From NCBI GenBank assembly GCA_944387885.1, contig CALXGR010000003.1, positions 1-64,000 of the forward strand: a stretch of 64,000 bases of DNA. The letters are read 5' to 3'. The translations under genes and the position numbers were made by a program. The notes below the pieces were generated by a model that saw nothing but the letters and a program-made list of their open reading frames with translations, did not search any database and was not told where the DNA came from. Source of the DNA: an uncultured Clostridia bacterium. Its GTDB lineage: Bacteria > Bacillota > Clostridia > Oscillospirales > Ruminococcaceae. Below, piece by piece: positions 1-7,929 of this stretch (positions within the stretch are counted from its first letter, which is position 1; each line of letters opens with the position of its first letter).

Positions 1-25
1 CGTCTCTCTCGGAGACAGCTTTAAT

Positions 26-54
26 ATATTACCACCGGGGAGGAGAAATGTCAA
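26..54 (-). promoter_or_regulatory. sigma-A-type promoter for a gene left of the window
   Basis: Read on the minus strand, TTGACA (49-54) and TAATAT (26-31) are separated by exactly 17 bp, a near-consensus vegetative promoter. It points out of the left edge, so the gene it drives is not visible. No gene is supported in 1-96. Confidence 0.75.
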
Positions 55-96
55 CACTTTTTTCCATAAAAATCAAGATTTGATTTTTCTTGTGGA

Positions 97-128
97 AAAC
101 CCGCCGGTTCCTGAGAACCGGCGGGTTT
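97..128. terminator. intrinsic terminator downstream of galT
   Basis: A perfect 14-bp stem (AAACCCGCCGGTTC and its complement) with a CTGA loop. It lies 32 nt after the galT stop codon and ends the gal genes on the minus strand. The A/T-flanked stem could act in both directions. Confidence 0.85.
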
Positions 129-159
129 CTATTATACTTTATACAATAAGTAGGAAGAT

Positions 160-1656
160 TCAGCTCAGGCCGGACAGGAACCGGAGGAATGCTGCGTGGC
201 CTTCCTCATCCCGCTTGAGCACCCCTGCATGCTCCAGCACCCGGGCGAAAACCTTGCCGGTCTCCTCCTGGACCACCGGCCATGCTTCTCCGGGAGCGAA
301 GGGTCCGTGGTTTGCCAGAATTTCCTTGGCCCAGTCGGCATGCTTGGCAGTCCGTTCATCCTGGGTAAGGTCCTTTCCTTCCTCCAACATCTGGGCCACC
401 AGGTTCAGCTCCTCCTTCAGGCGGGCGGGCAGAACCGCACGGCCCATGACCTCGATGAGGCCGATGTTCTCCTTTTTAATATGATGGAGTTCATCGTGAG
501 GGTGGAACACGCCCAGAGGATACTCCTGGGTGGTGATGTTGTTCCGAAGGACCAGATCCATCTCATAATCCTCCCCACGGCGGCGGGCAATGGGGGTGAT
601 GGTGTTATGGGGCACACCCTCTGTCTCGGCAAACACAAAGACAGATTCATCGGTGTAACCACGCCAGGCATTGAGCACTTTCTCTGCCAGTTCCCCGATC
701 CGCTTGGGGTCGGGTCCGGTGACACGAAGCACCGACATGGGCCACTTGACGATTCCAGTCTTCAAATCTTCGTAGCCGGGGATGGTCACTTCTTCCTCCA
801 CCGGGGCTGCCTCCATGGGGAAGAGGCACCGTCCGCCCTGGAAATGCTCATGGGCCAGGATGGAGCCGCCTACAATAGGCAGGTCTGCGTTGGAACCCAC
901 AAAGTAGTGGGGGAACCGGGTGACAATATCCAGCAGCTTGTCAAAGCAGCTCCGGTCGATTTTCATGGGGACATGGGCTGCGTTGAATACAATGCAGTGC
1001 TCATTGTAGTACACATAGGGGGAATACTGGAACATCCAATCCTCCCCGCAGACAGTCATGGGGATGACCCGGTGGTTGGCCCGGGCGGGATGGTCCATCC
1101 GGCCGGCATATCCCTCGTTCTCAGCGCAGAGCTGGCACTTGGGGTAGGCGCTCTGGGGCATGGTCCGGGCCAAGGCGATGGCCTTGGGGTCCTTTTCCGG
1201 CTTGGACAGGTTGATGGTAATATCCAGCTCCCCGTATTCAGTGGCGGTGGTCCAGTGCAGGTCCTTGGCAATCCGGTCCCGACGGATATAGTTGGTATCC
1301 TGGGAGAACTGGTAGTACCAGTCAGTAGCCTTCCGGGGGGATTCCTGGTACTTTTCCTGGAAGGCATGAATCACCTGAGCCGGGCGGGGGGTGAGGACCG
1401 CCATCAGGGCAGTGTCCAGAATATCCCGCTGGGTAATGGATTCCCCGTCAATGACTCCACGGGCAGCGGCGTCATCCAGAAGAGTATCCAGAATTTGGGG
1501 AAGTGCCGCCCCCTCCACCGGCTGGGCCGGTTCCAGGGAGTCCAGTTTCAGAACGGACAAAATCCCGTTTGTGGCCCAGATTTTTTCACAAGGCTCAATA
1601 AGCTGCCTTTCCAGTCCGTATTCCACCAAGCTGGCAATAGCCTGCTCCACCGTCAT
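160..1656 (-). CDS. galT: UDP-glucose--hexose-1-phosphate uridylyltransferase (class II GalT)
   Basis: Leloir-pathway enzyme that transfers UMP from UDP-glucose to galactose 1-phosphate in the cytoplasm. The 498-aa product has the length of the Firmicutes-type class II GalT rather than the ~350-aa HIT-type enzyme. Visible landmarks are a 'KCQLCAEN' segment near residue 174 and 'AHEHFQGG' near residue 268, which resembles the nucleotidyl-transfer His region. The ATG at 1656 is preferred over an adjacent TTG because GGAGTG lies at the right distance. It follows galK by 6 nt and is the last gene of the galM-galK-galT set. Confidence 0.95.
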   Translation of the reverse strand: MTVEQAIASLVEYGLERQLIEPCEKIWATNGILSVLKLDSLEPAQPVEGAALPQILDTLLDDAAARGVIDGESITQRDILDTALMAVLTPRPAQVIHAFQEKYQESPRKATDWYYQFSQDTNYIRRDRIAKDLHWTTATEYGELDITINLSKPEKDPKAIALARTMPQSAYPKCQLCAENEGYAGRMDHPARANHRVIPMTVCGEDWMFQYSPYVYYNEHCIVFNAAHVPMKIDRSCFDKLLDIVTRFPHYFVGSNADLPIVGGSILAHEHFQGGRCLFPMEAAPVEEEVTIPGYEDLKTGIVKWPMSVLRVTGPDPKRIGELAEKVLNAWRGYTDESVFVFAETEGVPHNTITPIARRRGEDYEMDLVLRNNITTQEYPLGVFHPHDELHHIKKENIGLIEVMGRAVLPARLKEELNLVAQMLEEGKDLTQDERTAKHADWAKEILANHGPFAPGEAWPVVQEETGKVFARVLEHAGVLKRDEEGHAAFLRFLSGLS

Positions 1657-1662
1657 CAAAAA

Positions 1663-2976
1663 TCACTCCTTCTCGCTGCTCATAATCATGCAGCCGCCTT
1701 CGGGCCGCACAGAAACTGCGTGGCAGGTTCCCTGACCCAGCACGCTTTCCATGGCTTCCACAAAGCTCTTCTCCATATCCTGGGGAACGAAAGCCTGGAT
1801 AGTGCCTGCAAAGCCACCCCCGTGAACACGGACGGCGCCCCGGCCTGCCAGGGCCTTCTCGGCCAGAGCCAGAGAGAGGGTGACAGCCTGCTGATCCGGA
1901 GCAGAGACAGACCAGATATTCTGGAGCAGCTGGTCGGAGGAACGTCCGGAGGCGTTGACCAGTGCCAGGAACTCTTCCATCTTGCCCTGGGCCAGCACTT
2001 CGGCTTCCTCCTGGGCACGGCGGTTCTCCTCAAAGAAGTGGAGTGCCCGGAGCACAGCCCGGTCGCCGGTCTTGGCCCGGATGGCGGGGATGGCAGCCAT
2101 AAACTCCTCTTCCTTTACGTCACGCAGCACTTCTTTCCCGAAATGAGCGGCCACAGCCCCCATCTCCTGAGTAATTCCGGCGTAGTCGTCGGTCAGGTCT
2201 GCGTGGCAGGAACGGGTATCAATAATGTACAGCTGGTAACCGGAGCGGGCCAGGTCGTAGTCTACCTTCCGAATCACCGGTTTGCCGGGGTCGTTGAAGT
2301 CGATGGCTACCACGCCGCCAATGGCGCTGGCTGCCTGATCCATCAGGCCGCAGGGCTTGCCGAAATAGTTCCGCTCTGCAAACTGGCCGATCTGAGCCAG
2401 CTTGACCGGGTCCAGAGCACCCTCACAGCAGAAGGTGTTGAAGATGTTCCCCAGCAGAATCTCATAAGCAGCGGAAGAGGAAAGGCCGGAACCGCCGGGG
2501 ACGGTGCTGCTGGCGTAGGCGCAGAAGCCCTTGGGGGCAAAGCCTGCGTCGGCAATTCCCCTCGCAACGCCCCGGATGAGAGCGGCGGAGGTATTTTTCT
2601 CCTCGGGATGAACTTCCAGGTCGGTCAGGTCGATGGTCAATTCAGGGTAACCCTCGCTGACCACCTTGGCCACCTGGCCCTCGGTGGGGACCACGCAGGC
2701 CAGAATGTCCATGTTTACGCTGCCGGCCAGAACGCAGCCGTGCTGGTGGTCGGTATGGTTTCCCCCGATCTCGGTACGGCCGGGACCGCTGAATACGGCG
2801 GCGCCGGTGCAGTCCACACCGGGGAAGGCTTCCTCAAAGCCCCGGATCACGTGGCTTACCTTTTCCCGGGCAGCTTCCAGCTCCTCCTGGGTATCGTGGA
2901 ACACATACAGCCGGCGCAGGCGGTCATCATATTTTCCCTGGTTTACGGCCTGCAAAAATTTTTCCATGTTCTGCAT
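1663..2976 (-). CDS. galK: galactokinase
   Basis: ATP-dependent phosphorylation of alpha-galactose to galactose 1-phosphate. GHMP-kinase landmarks are clear: the substrate-binding signature 'GPGRTEIGGNHTDHQHG' at about residues 64-80, the ATP loop 'GGSGLSSSAAYE' near residue 160, and the C-terminal 'VHGGGFAGT' motif. At 437 aa it is longer than the ~390-aa enterobacterial enzyme but typical of Clostridia. GGGAGG precedes the ATG. It sits between galM (27 nt upstream) and galT (6 nt downstream), implying co-transcription. Confidence 0.96.
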   Translation of the reverse strand: MQNMEKFLQAVNQGKYDDRLRRLYVFHDTQEELEAAREKVSHVIRGFEEAFPGVDCTGAAVFSGPGRTEIGGNHTDHQHGCVLAGSVNMDILACVVPTEGQVAKVVSEGYPELTIDLTDLEVHPEEKNTSAALIRGVARGIADAGFAPKGFCAYASSTVPGGSGLSSSAAYEILLGNIFNTFCCEGALDPVKLAQIGQFAERNYFGKPCGLMDQAASAIGGVVAIDFNDPGKPVIRKVDYDLARSGYQLYIIDTRSCHADLTDDYAGITQEMGAVAAHFGKEVLRDVKEEEFMAAIPAIRAKTGDRAVLRALHFFEENRRAQEEAEVLAQGKMEEFLALVNASGRSSDQLLQNIWSVSAPDQQAVTLSLALAEKALAGRGAVRVHGGGFAGTIQAFVPQDMEKSFVEAMESVLGQGTCHAVSVRPEGGCMIMSSEKE

Positions 2977-3003
2977 TACATTTTCCTCCCGTTCTTTCAG
3001 TGC

Positions 3004-4014
3004 TCAGCCCTCACAGGCGAAGCAATATTGAATCTTGTGCTTCCAGAGCTTCCCCTCAGGCAGATAGATGGAGGGGAATTGGGGATGGTTGGGGGCGTCC
3101 GGAATAAACTGTGCTTCCAGGGCTGCTCCGCTCCGTCGGACCGGTTCCAGGAAGTTGCCGGTGTAGAGATGGATTCCCGGCAGAGTAGCGTTCACCTTAA
3201 GGCTCAGGCCGCTGACCGGGCTTTCCAGGCAGCAGACCGGGCGAAGGCCCTCCCTTTCCACCAGGAAGGTATGGTCAAAGCCGCTGCCGGCTGCCAGCTG
3301 GGAATCTTCCAGGTCCCACCGCTCCTTGAGAGCTGTGGGCCGGGCAAAGTCAAAGGGAGTACCCTGGGTAGGGATAAACTTTCCGGTGGGGATGCAGTCC
3401 GGGCGAATCTCCACAAACTGCCGGGCAGGGGTGGAGAAAAGGTGGTCTCCCACGGACAGGCTTTCCTCCCCTTCCAGGTTCCAATATCCATGGTGGGTCA
3501 GGGAAAGGATGGTGTCTGCCTGGGCGGTTCCTTCCAGTTCCAGGTTGAGGGCGCCGTCCTGGTCAAACCGGTACCGGACGGTCACATCCAGGGCACCGGG
3601 GTAGCCTTCCTCCCCGTCCCGGGCATGGCAGGTGAGCTGCGCCCCGTCAGGGAGCAGTTCCACATTCCAGACCTTCCGGTCAAAGCCCTGGTTTCCTCCA
3701 TGGAGGTGATTCTCTCCCTGGTTGCAGGTGACCTGATATTCCTTTCCGTTCAGGGTGAACCGCCCTCCGGCGATCCGTCCGGCGCAACGGCCCACAATGG
3801 CGCCCAGGTAGCAGGTGCCCTCCTGGTATTCTTCCAGTGTCTCGTATCCTTTGCAGACCTGGACCTGGCCGTTCTTTCCCGGCACCCAGACTGCCCGCAA
3901 GATAGCCCCGTAGCTCAGGACCTCTGCCGTGATCCCGGATTCATGCTCTATCCGGATACACGCTACCTCCTGCCCGCTGCGGGTGGTTCCAAATGGTCTC
4001 GTGGTAATTTTCAT
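3004..4014 (-). CDS. galM: aldose 1-epimerase (galactose mutarotase)
   Basis: Interconverts beta- and alpha-galactose, supplying the alpha anomer to GalK. The 336-aa protein shows family landmarks: 'GRCAGRIAGGRFTLNG', the catalytic-His region 'NHLHGG', and 'LTHHGYWNLEG'. The start at 4014 ('MKITTRPFGTT') is chosen because GGAAAGGA lies about 10 nt upstream, while the longer frame to 4050 lacks a ribosome site. A good promoter lies 50-80 nt upstream (4067-4095), so galMKT can be transcribed apart from the sensor genes as well as by read-through. Confidence 0.93.
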   Translation of the reverse strand: MKITTRPFGTTRSGQEVACIRIEHESGITAEVLSYGAILRAVWVPGKNGQVQVCKGYETLEEYQEGTCYLGAIVGRCAGRIAGGRFTLNGKEYQVTCNQGENHLHGGNQGFDRKVWNVELLPDGAQLTCHARDGEEGYPGALDVTVRYRFDQDGALNLELEGTAQADTILSLTHHGYWNLEGEESLSVGDHLFSTPARQFVEIRPDCIPTGKFIPTQGTPFDFARPTALKERWDLEDSQLAAGSGFDHTFLVEREGLRPVCCLESPVSGLSLKVNATLPGIHLYTGNFLEPVRRSGAALEAQFIPDAPNHPQFPSIYLPEGKLWKHKIQYCFACEG

Positions 4015-4066
4015 ACAACAAAAGTCCTTTCCTTGCCGTATTTTTGCCAAGGGCTCGATTTGTTTA

Positions 4067-4095
4067 ATTATACCAAATTATTTTTCCCATTCCAA
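4067..4095 (-). promoter_or_regulatory. promoter for galM-galK-galT
   Basis: On the minus strand, TTGGAA (4090-4095), a 17-bp spacer and a perfect TATAAT (4067-4072) lie just upstream of galM. The surrounding AT-rich gap is 4015-4149. Confidence 0.75.
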
Positions 4096-4149
4096 CAATA
4101 TTTTGAAAAAATGATACAAAACTCCATGGAATGGGCGATTTGTTCAATC

Positions 4150-5220
4150 TCAGCTTTCCGGGGACTGCTCTGCCTGGAGTTCCCGCAGGGTCACCCGCTG
4201 GTAGGGAAGCCAGATATACTTGCCGTCGGTGAGGGAAAGATCGCTCTGGGACGGGTCCTGGCCGCTCTCCAGCAGCAGGGCCAGTTCCAGCATATTTTCC
4301 GCAATTCCCTGGGCATCATTGAGGACGGTACCATAGAGCAGCCCCTCCTTTACCGCCTTCAAAGCGGGGTCGGTGGCATCCACCCCCACGATCACCGGCA
4401 TATCCTCCGGAGGAATGTCCAGGCTCTGGTAAGCATCAATGGCCCCCAGGGCCATGTCATCATTGTTGGAGATGACCGCCTCGATGGAATCTCCCAGGGT
4501 GTTGACCCAGTCCGACATCCGGGCAGCTGCCTGGCTCCGGTCCCAGTTGGCGGTGTCCCCCGCCAGCCGTTCCACCGACACCCCTGCACCGGTCAGAGTC
4601 TGGACCGCATACTCGGTGCGGAGCATGGCGTCCTGGTGACCGGGTTCCCCTTCCAGCATAACGTACTGAAGAATTCCGTCTCCGTTTTTGTCCATGGAGG
4701 GGTTGGCGTTGAGCCACCGGTCCATAAGGATCTGTCCCTGAATCACTCCGGACTCCTCCGCCTTGGCTCCCACATAATAGACCTGTTCCCACCGGTGCAG
4801 GTCCTCCGCCACCGGCTCCCGGTTGAAGAAGATAATGGGGATTCCCGCCTCCTTGGCCTTGTCAATAAGCTGGGCGGCGCTGGTCCGGTCCACAATGTTC
4901 ACACAGAGAACGTCATAATCCAGGGCGATAAGCCGGTCGATCTGTTCTGTCTGGGTGATCTGGGAACCCCGGCCGTCCACAATATTCAGGTTGATTTTGA
5001 TTCCGTCCGCTGCTTCCCGGGCCTGAACCAGCCGTTCCAGATCCTGGACGATGGCATCGATGAAGGTATCGGTCTGAAGATAGACCGCCACCCCCACCCG
5101 CAGGGTTTTGGTTTCTGTCTGCCCGGACTGCCCGCAGCCCACCAGGAGCGCCGTAGCCAGCAGGAGGCAGAGCCCTTTACTGAAATACCGGATACAGCAG
5201 TTTTTCATGGTTCTGATCAT
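4150..5220 (-). CDS. galactose/glucose-binding lipoprotein, MglB-like (second copy)
   Basis: Extracellular sugar-binding lipoprotein of the periplasmic-binding-protein type I (Peripla_BP_4) family. The signal peptide ends in 'LLVGCGQSG', a lipobox with Cys about residue 29. The calcium-loop motif 'DKNGDGILQYVMLEGEPGH' is characteristic of MglB-type proteins, as is 'VISNNDDMALGAIDA' in the hinge region. It is a diverged paralog of the mglB product at 12464-13609. It overlaps the preceding binding-protein gene by 44 nt and lies in the sensor kinase operon rather than with the ABC genes, so a sensory role is as plausible as transport (inference). Confidence 0.88.
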   Translation of the reverse strand: MIRTMKNCCIRYFSKGLCLLLATALLVGCGQSGQTETKTLRVGVAVYLQTDTFIDAIVQDLERLVQAREAADGIKINLNIVDGRGSQITQTEQIDRLIALDYDVLCVNIVDRTSAAQLIDKAKEAGIPIIFFNREPVAEDLHRWEQVYYVGAKAEESGVIQGQILMDRWLNANPSMDKNGDGILQYVMLEGEPGHQDAMLRTEYAVQTLTGAGVSVERLAGDTANWDRSQAAARMSDWVNTLGDSIEAVISNNDDMALGAIDAYQSLDIPPEDMPVIVGVDATDPALKAVKEGLLYGTVLNDAQGIAENMLELALLLESGQDPSQSDLSLTDGKYIWLPYQRVTLRELQAEQSPES

Positions 5221-6103
5221 AGGTTTCTCCCTCCTGCACCAAAGTCACCGGCAGGATTTTGTCCTCTGCCGATTGGTCACGGGCGGCAGCCACCGCCTGG
5301 GTCACCGCCAGATACCCGGAAGCATAGTCGCTCCAGGCAGCCAGGGCTCTGATCCCGCCTACTTCCAGCTGGGCCACGGCCCGGTCGGACACCCCCGCCC
5401 CATAAACCAGGGGCGGGTCTTCCATCTGGGAAGCCAGGACCGCAGCCCGTTCCAGAGTCGCCGGTTCAAAGCAGATCACTCCGTCTGCCTGTTCCATCTG
5501 GGCGGCTGTAATTTCAGAGCAGACCTCCGGGGCAAAACCTGCCTGTTCCAGGGCTTCCCGAGTGCTCTCCAGCCGCCGGGAAGGGCCCTGACAGCCGGGA
5601 TGGGATTCCACCAGAAGGATTTTTTCTTCCGGCTGACAATCCTCGATCACCTGTCCGGCCAGCAGGGTCCCCACTTCTTCATCCGAGGGGCCCACAAAGG
5701 CCTGGGCATTTTCCAGAGGAGATTCCAGGGTGATCACCGGCAGTTCCTTCCACCGGGAAAGGAGCTGGTCCAGCCCCTGGCAGTCCGCCGGGACCACCAC
5801 CGCTGCATCCACATCCATCTGGGCCTGATTCTGAAGAAGCTGAATCTGTTCTTCCCCGTTATTTTCTTCTTCCAGGGTAAGGAACCGAAGTTCCGCATTC
5901 AAATCCTCGGCAGCCTGTTCCATTCCCTGACGGACCACACTCCAGGCACTTGTTCCAGACTGGCGCATCAGGATGGAAATCTCCACCCGTTTGGGTGCGG
6001 GAGGGGTCAGGAGAGATTCCGGCGCAGCCAGGCTTACCACCATGGCGGCTGCCAGCAGAACCAGAACGATCATCTGCCAAAGCTGGTATCCCGTTCTTTT
6101 CAT
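5177..6103 (-). CDS. membrane-anchored sugar-binding protein beside the sensor kinase
   Basis: A 308-aa Peripla_BP_4-type protein with one N-terminal hydrophobic helix ('MIVLVLLAAAMVVSLAA', residues 11-27) and no lipobox, so it is probably tethered by a transmembrane segment. The body begins 'ISILMRQSGTSAW' and includes 'VVVPADCQGLDQLL', typical of sugar-binding folds. Its ATG overlaps the kinase stop codon (ATGA), indicating translational coupling to the histidine kinase. By analogy with XylFII next to LytS in clostridial xylose sensing, it may present ligand to the kinase. That role is inferred; the fold assignment is firmer. Confidence 0.82.
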   Translation of the reverse strand: MKRTGYQLWQMIVLVLLAAAMVVSLAAPESLLTPPAPKRVEISILMRQSGTSAWSVVRQGMEQAAEDLNAELRFLTLEEENNGEEQIQLLQNQAQMDVDAAVVVPADCQGLDQLLSRWKELPVITLESPLENAQAFVGPSDEEVGTLLAGQVIEDCQPEEKILLVESHPGCQGPSRRLESTREALEQAGFAPEVCSEITAAQMEQADGVICFEPATLERAAVLASQMEDPPLVYGAGVSDRAVAQLEVGGIRALAAWSDYASGYLAVTQAVAAARDQSAEDKILPVTLVQEGETYDQNHEKLLYPVFQ

Positions 6104-7926
6104 CTGGCTTCCTCCTTCCCTGGATTTTCCTCGGGACTGGTCACCACCGGCAGGTGGATCCGGACGGTGGTCCCCTCGTCCGGCTCGCTGTAAAATTCCA
6201 GTCCGTACTGGTTGCCGTAGGTCAACTGAATCCGCCGATGCACATTCTGCACCCCGATGCCGGAACCCTTGCCCTGGGCAGGACGGTTTTCATCCAGCAG
6301 GCTGGCCAGCACTTCCGGGGTCATTCCCAGGCCGTTATCCTCCACATCAATATACAGGTCCTCCCCTTCCCGCCATACCCGGACGGTGATCTGACCGTCA
6401 TCGTCCTCAGCGGCCATGCCATGGTAGATGGCGTTTTCCAGGAGAGGCTGGATAATCAGTTTCAGGCAGTAAAGGCCCTCCACCGGGGTATCCTTCTGGA
6501 TGTTGAAAGCGAACTTGTTCTTGTACCGAATCTGCTGGATGGTCATGTAATATCCCGCATGGTCCAGCTCGCTTTCCAGGGAAATCACCCGCTTGCCCCG
6601 GCTCAAAGAGATGCGGAAAAGCCGGCCCAGGGCGGTGACCATCCGGATGGAATCCTCGTACCGTCCGCTTTCGGTAAGCCAGATCACAGAGTCCAGGGTA
6701 TTGTAGAGGAAGTGAGGATTGATCTGGGACTGGAGCACTTCCAGCTCGCTTCGGCGCTTATCCTCCTCCTGCTGGATCACATCATCCATAAGATGGCGCA
6801 TGGTGGAGACCATGGACCGGATGGAGTGTTCCAGCTGCTGCACCTCGTAGCAGCCCGCCTCCGGTACCTGGGGCATTTCCCCGCCCCGCCCGGTCTGGCG
6901 GACCGCCTGTTCCAGCTGGCGGATAGGCTGGGTAATATGGGCGGAAAGCCGTCCGTTCACAAAAATCATCAGGAAGATGGAGAACAGAAGCACCGACACC
7001 ACAAAGAGCATAAGCTGGGCAGTGCTCATGGCCAGGCCCTGGACCGGCACCACTCCCACCAGCTTCCAGCCGGTGTAGCCCACGGTTTTTACCGTTACCT
7101 GCCGCCGGGTCCCCTGGAAGGTCTCCCAGTGGGTCCCGTCGGAGAGCTGGGCAGCGGCCTTGTTGTTTTCCTGCAAAAGTCCTGAATAGAGCAGCTGCTG
7201 CCGGGGATGGTAAATCAGTTCTCCGTCAGCATCCACAATGTAAAGATATCCGTCCGTTCCCAGGTCGGTGCTCCGGCATATCTGCTCCACTCCGGAGAAG
7301 CTCATATCCACCAGCAGCACGCCGCTCTCGCTGGCGCCGCCCCGGGTCAGTTCCACCTGACGGCTAAGGGAGATGACCCAATGATAGCTTCCGTCGGTGG
7401 TCTGAAACAGATTCTGCACATGAGGAGTGGAAAAATGGATGTTTTCGATCTGGGCCAGGGCCGCCTTGAACCAGCTCTGTTCCGAGGGATTCACTCCCTC
7501 CTTCATAATGGAGAGAGGGGTGGCTCCCACCAGGGCTCCCCGGGAGTCAAACACTGCAATGGAAACCATGGAATCCCGGTTTTCCTCGTACAGCAGGGTG
7601 AGCTTCTCCTCAGAGAGGCCGTCGGTCAGGTCCTCATTTTTCAAAAGCCGGTAATAGACGGTATCCGAGATCCGCATCATCCGGCGGAGATAGTTGTCCA
7701 GGGAAAGATTGACCTGGTTCAGCACCTGCTGGCTGGCCTGGGCCTGAACTTTTTCGTTTACCGTGGAGTACCGCAGGGTGAGGGACAGGCCGATGAACAG
7801 CACCCCCACCACAGCCACCGCCGTGAAAGTGAGCGAAATGACCCGCTGGATACTCATTTTTTCGTAGGAGCGGGTAAACTTGCCCGCCAAAGCCCGCAGC
7901 AGCATAGGCTTTTTTCCTTGGTCCAT
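6100..7926 (-). CDS. sensor histidine kinase, YesM/LytS type with Cache sensor
   Basis: Membrane-bound kinase of 608 aa. TM1 (about residues 26-48) is followed by a Cache-like extracellular sensor of roughly 250 residues, TM2 ('LMLFVVSVLLFSIFLMIFV'), a HAMP region, then the His_kinase (PF06580) box 'QINPHFLYNTLDSVIW' with the phospho-accepting His. The ATPase part has 'PLLENAIYHG', 'DNGLGM' and 'GKGSGIGVQNVHRRI'. It starts 3 nt after the regulator stop codon and overlaps the next binding-protein gene by 4 nt. With that regulator it forms a YesM/YesN-type pair; galactose is the likely input by context. Confidence 0.93.
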   Translation of the reverse strand: MDQGKKPMLLRALAGKFTRSYEKMSIQRVISLTFTAVAVVGVLFIGLSLTLRYSTVNEKVQAQASQQVLNQVNLSLDNYLRRMMRISDTVYYRLLKNEDLTDGLSEEKLTLLYEENRDSMVSIAVFDSRGALVGATPLSIMKEGVNPSEQSWFKAALAQIENIHFSTPHVQNLFQTTDGSYHWVISLSRQVELTRGGASESGVLLVDMSFSGVEQICRSTDLGTDGYLYIVDADGELIYHPRQQLLYSGLLQENNKAAAQLSDGTHWETFQGTRRQVTVKTVGYTGWKLVGVVPVQGLAMSTAQLMLFVVSVLLFSIFLMIFVNGRLSAHITQPIRQLEQAVRQTGRGGEMPQVPEAGCYEVQQLEHSIRSMVSTMRHLMDDVIQQEEDKRRSELEVLQSQINPHFLYNTLDSVIWLTESGRYEDSIRMVTALGRLFRISLSRGKRVISLESELDHAGYYMTIQQIRYKNKFAFNIQKDTPVEGLYCLKLIIQPLLENAIYHGMAAEDDDGQITVRVWREGEDLYIDVEDNGLGMTPEVLASLLDENRPAQGKGSGIGVQNVHRRIQLTYGNQYGLEFYSEPDEGTTVRIHLPVVTSPEENPGKEEAR

Positions 7927-7929
7927 CTT

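Noticed and set aside
196..5352. A 1718-codon open frame on the plus strand, antisense to galT, galK, galM and the MglB-like gene.
   Set aside because: It lacks a ribosome site and family motifs and is the codon-phase shadow of four clear genes. The sense genes avoid TTA, CTA and TCA codons, whose complements are the antisense stops, so long stop-free antisense frames arise automatically.
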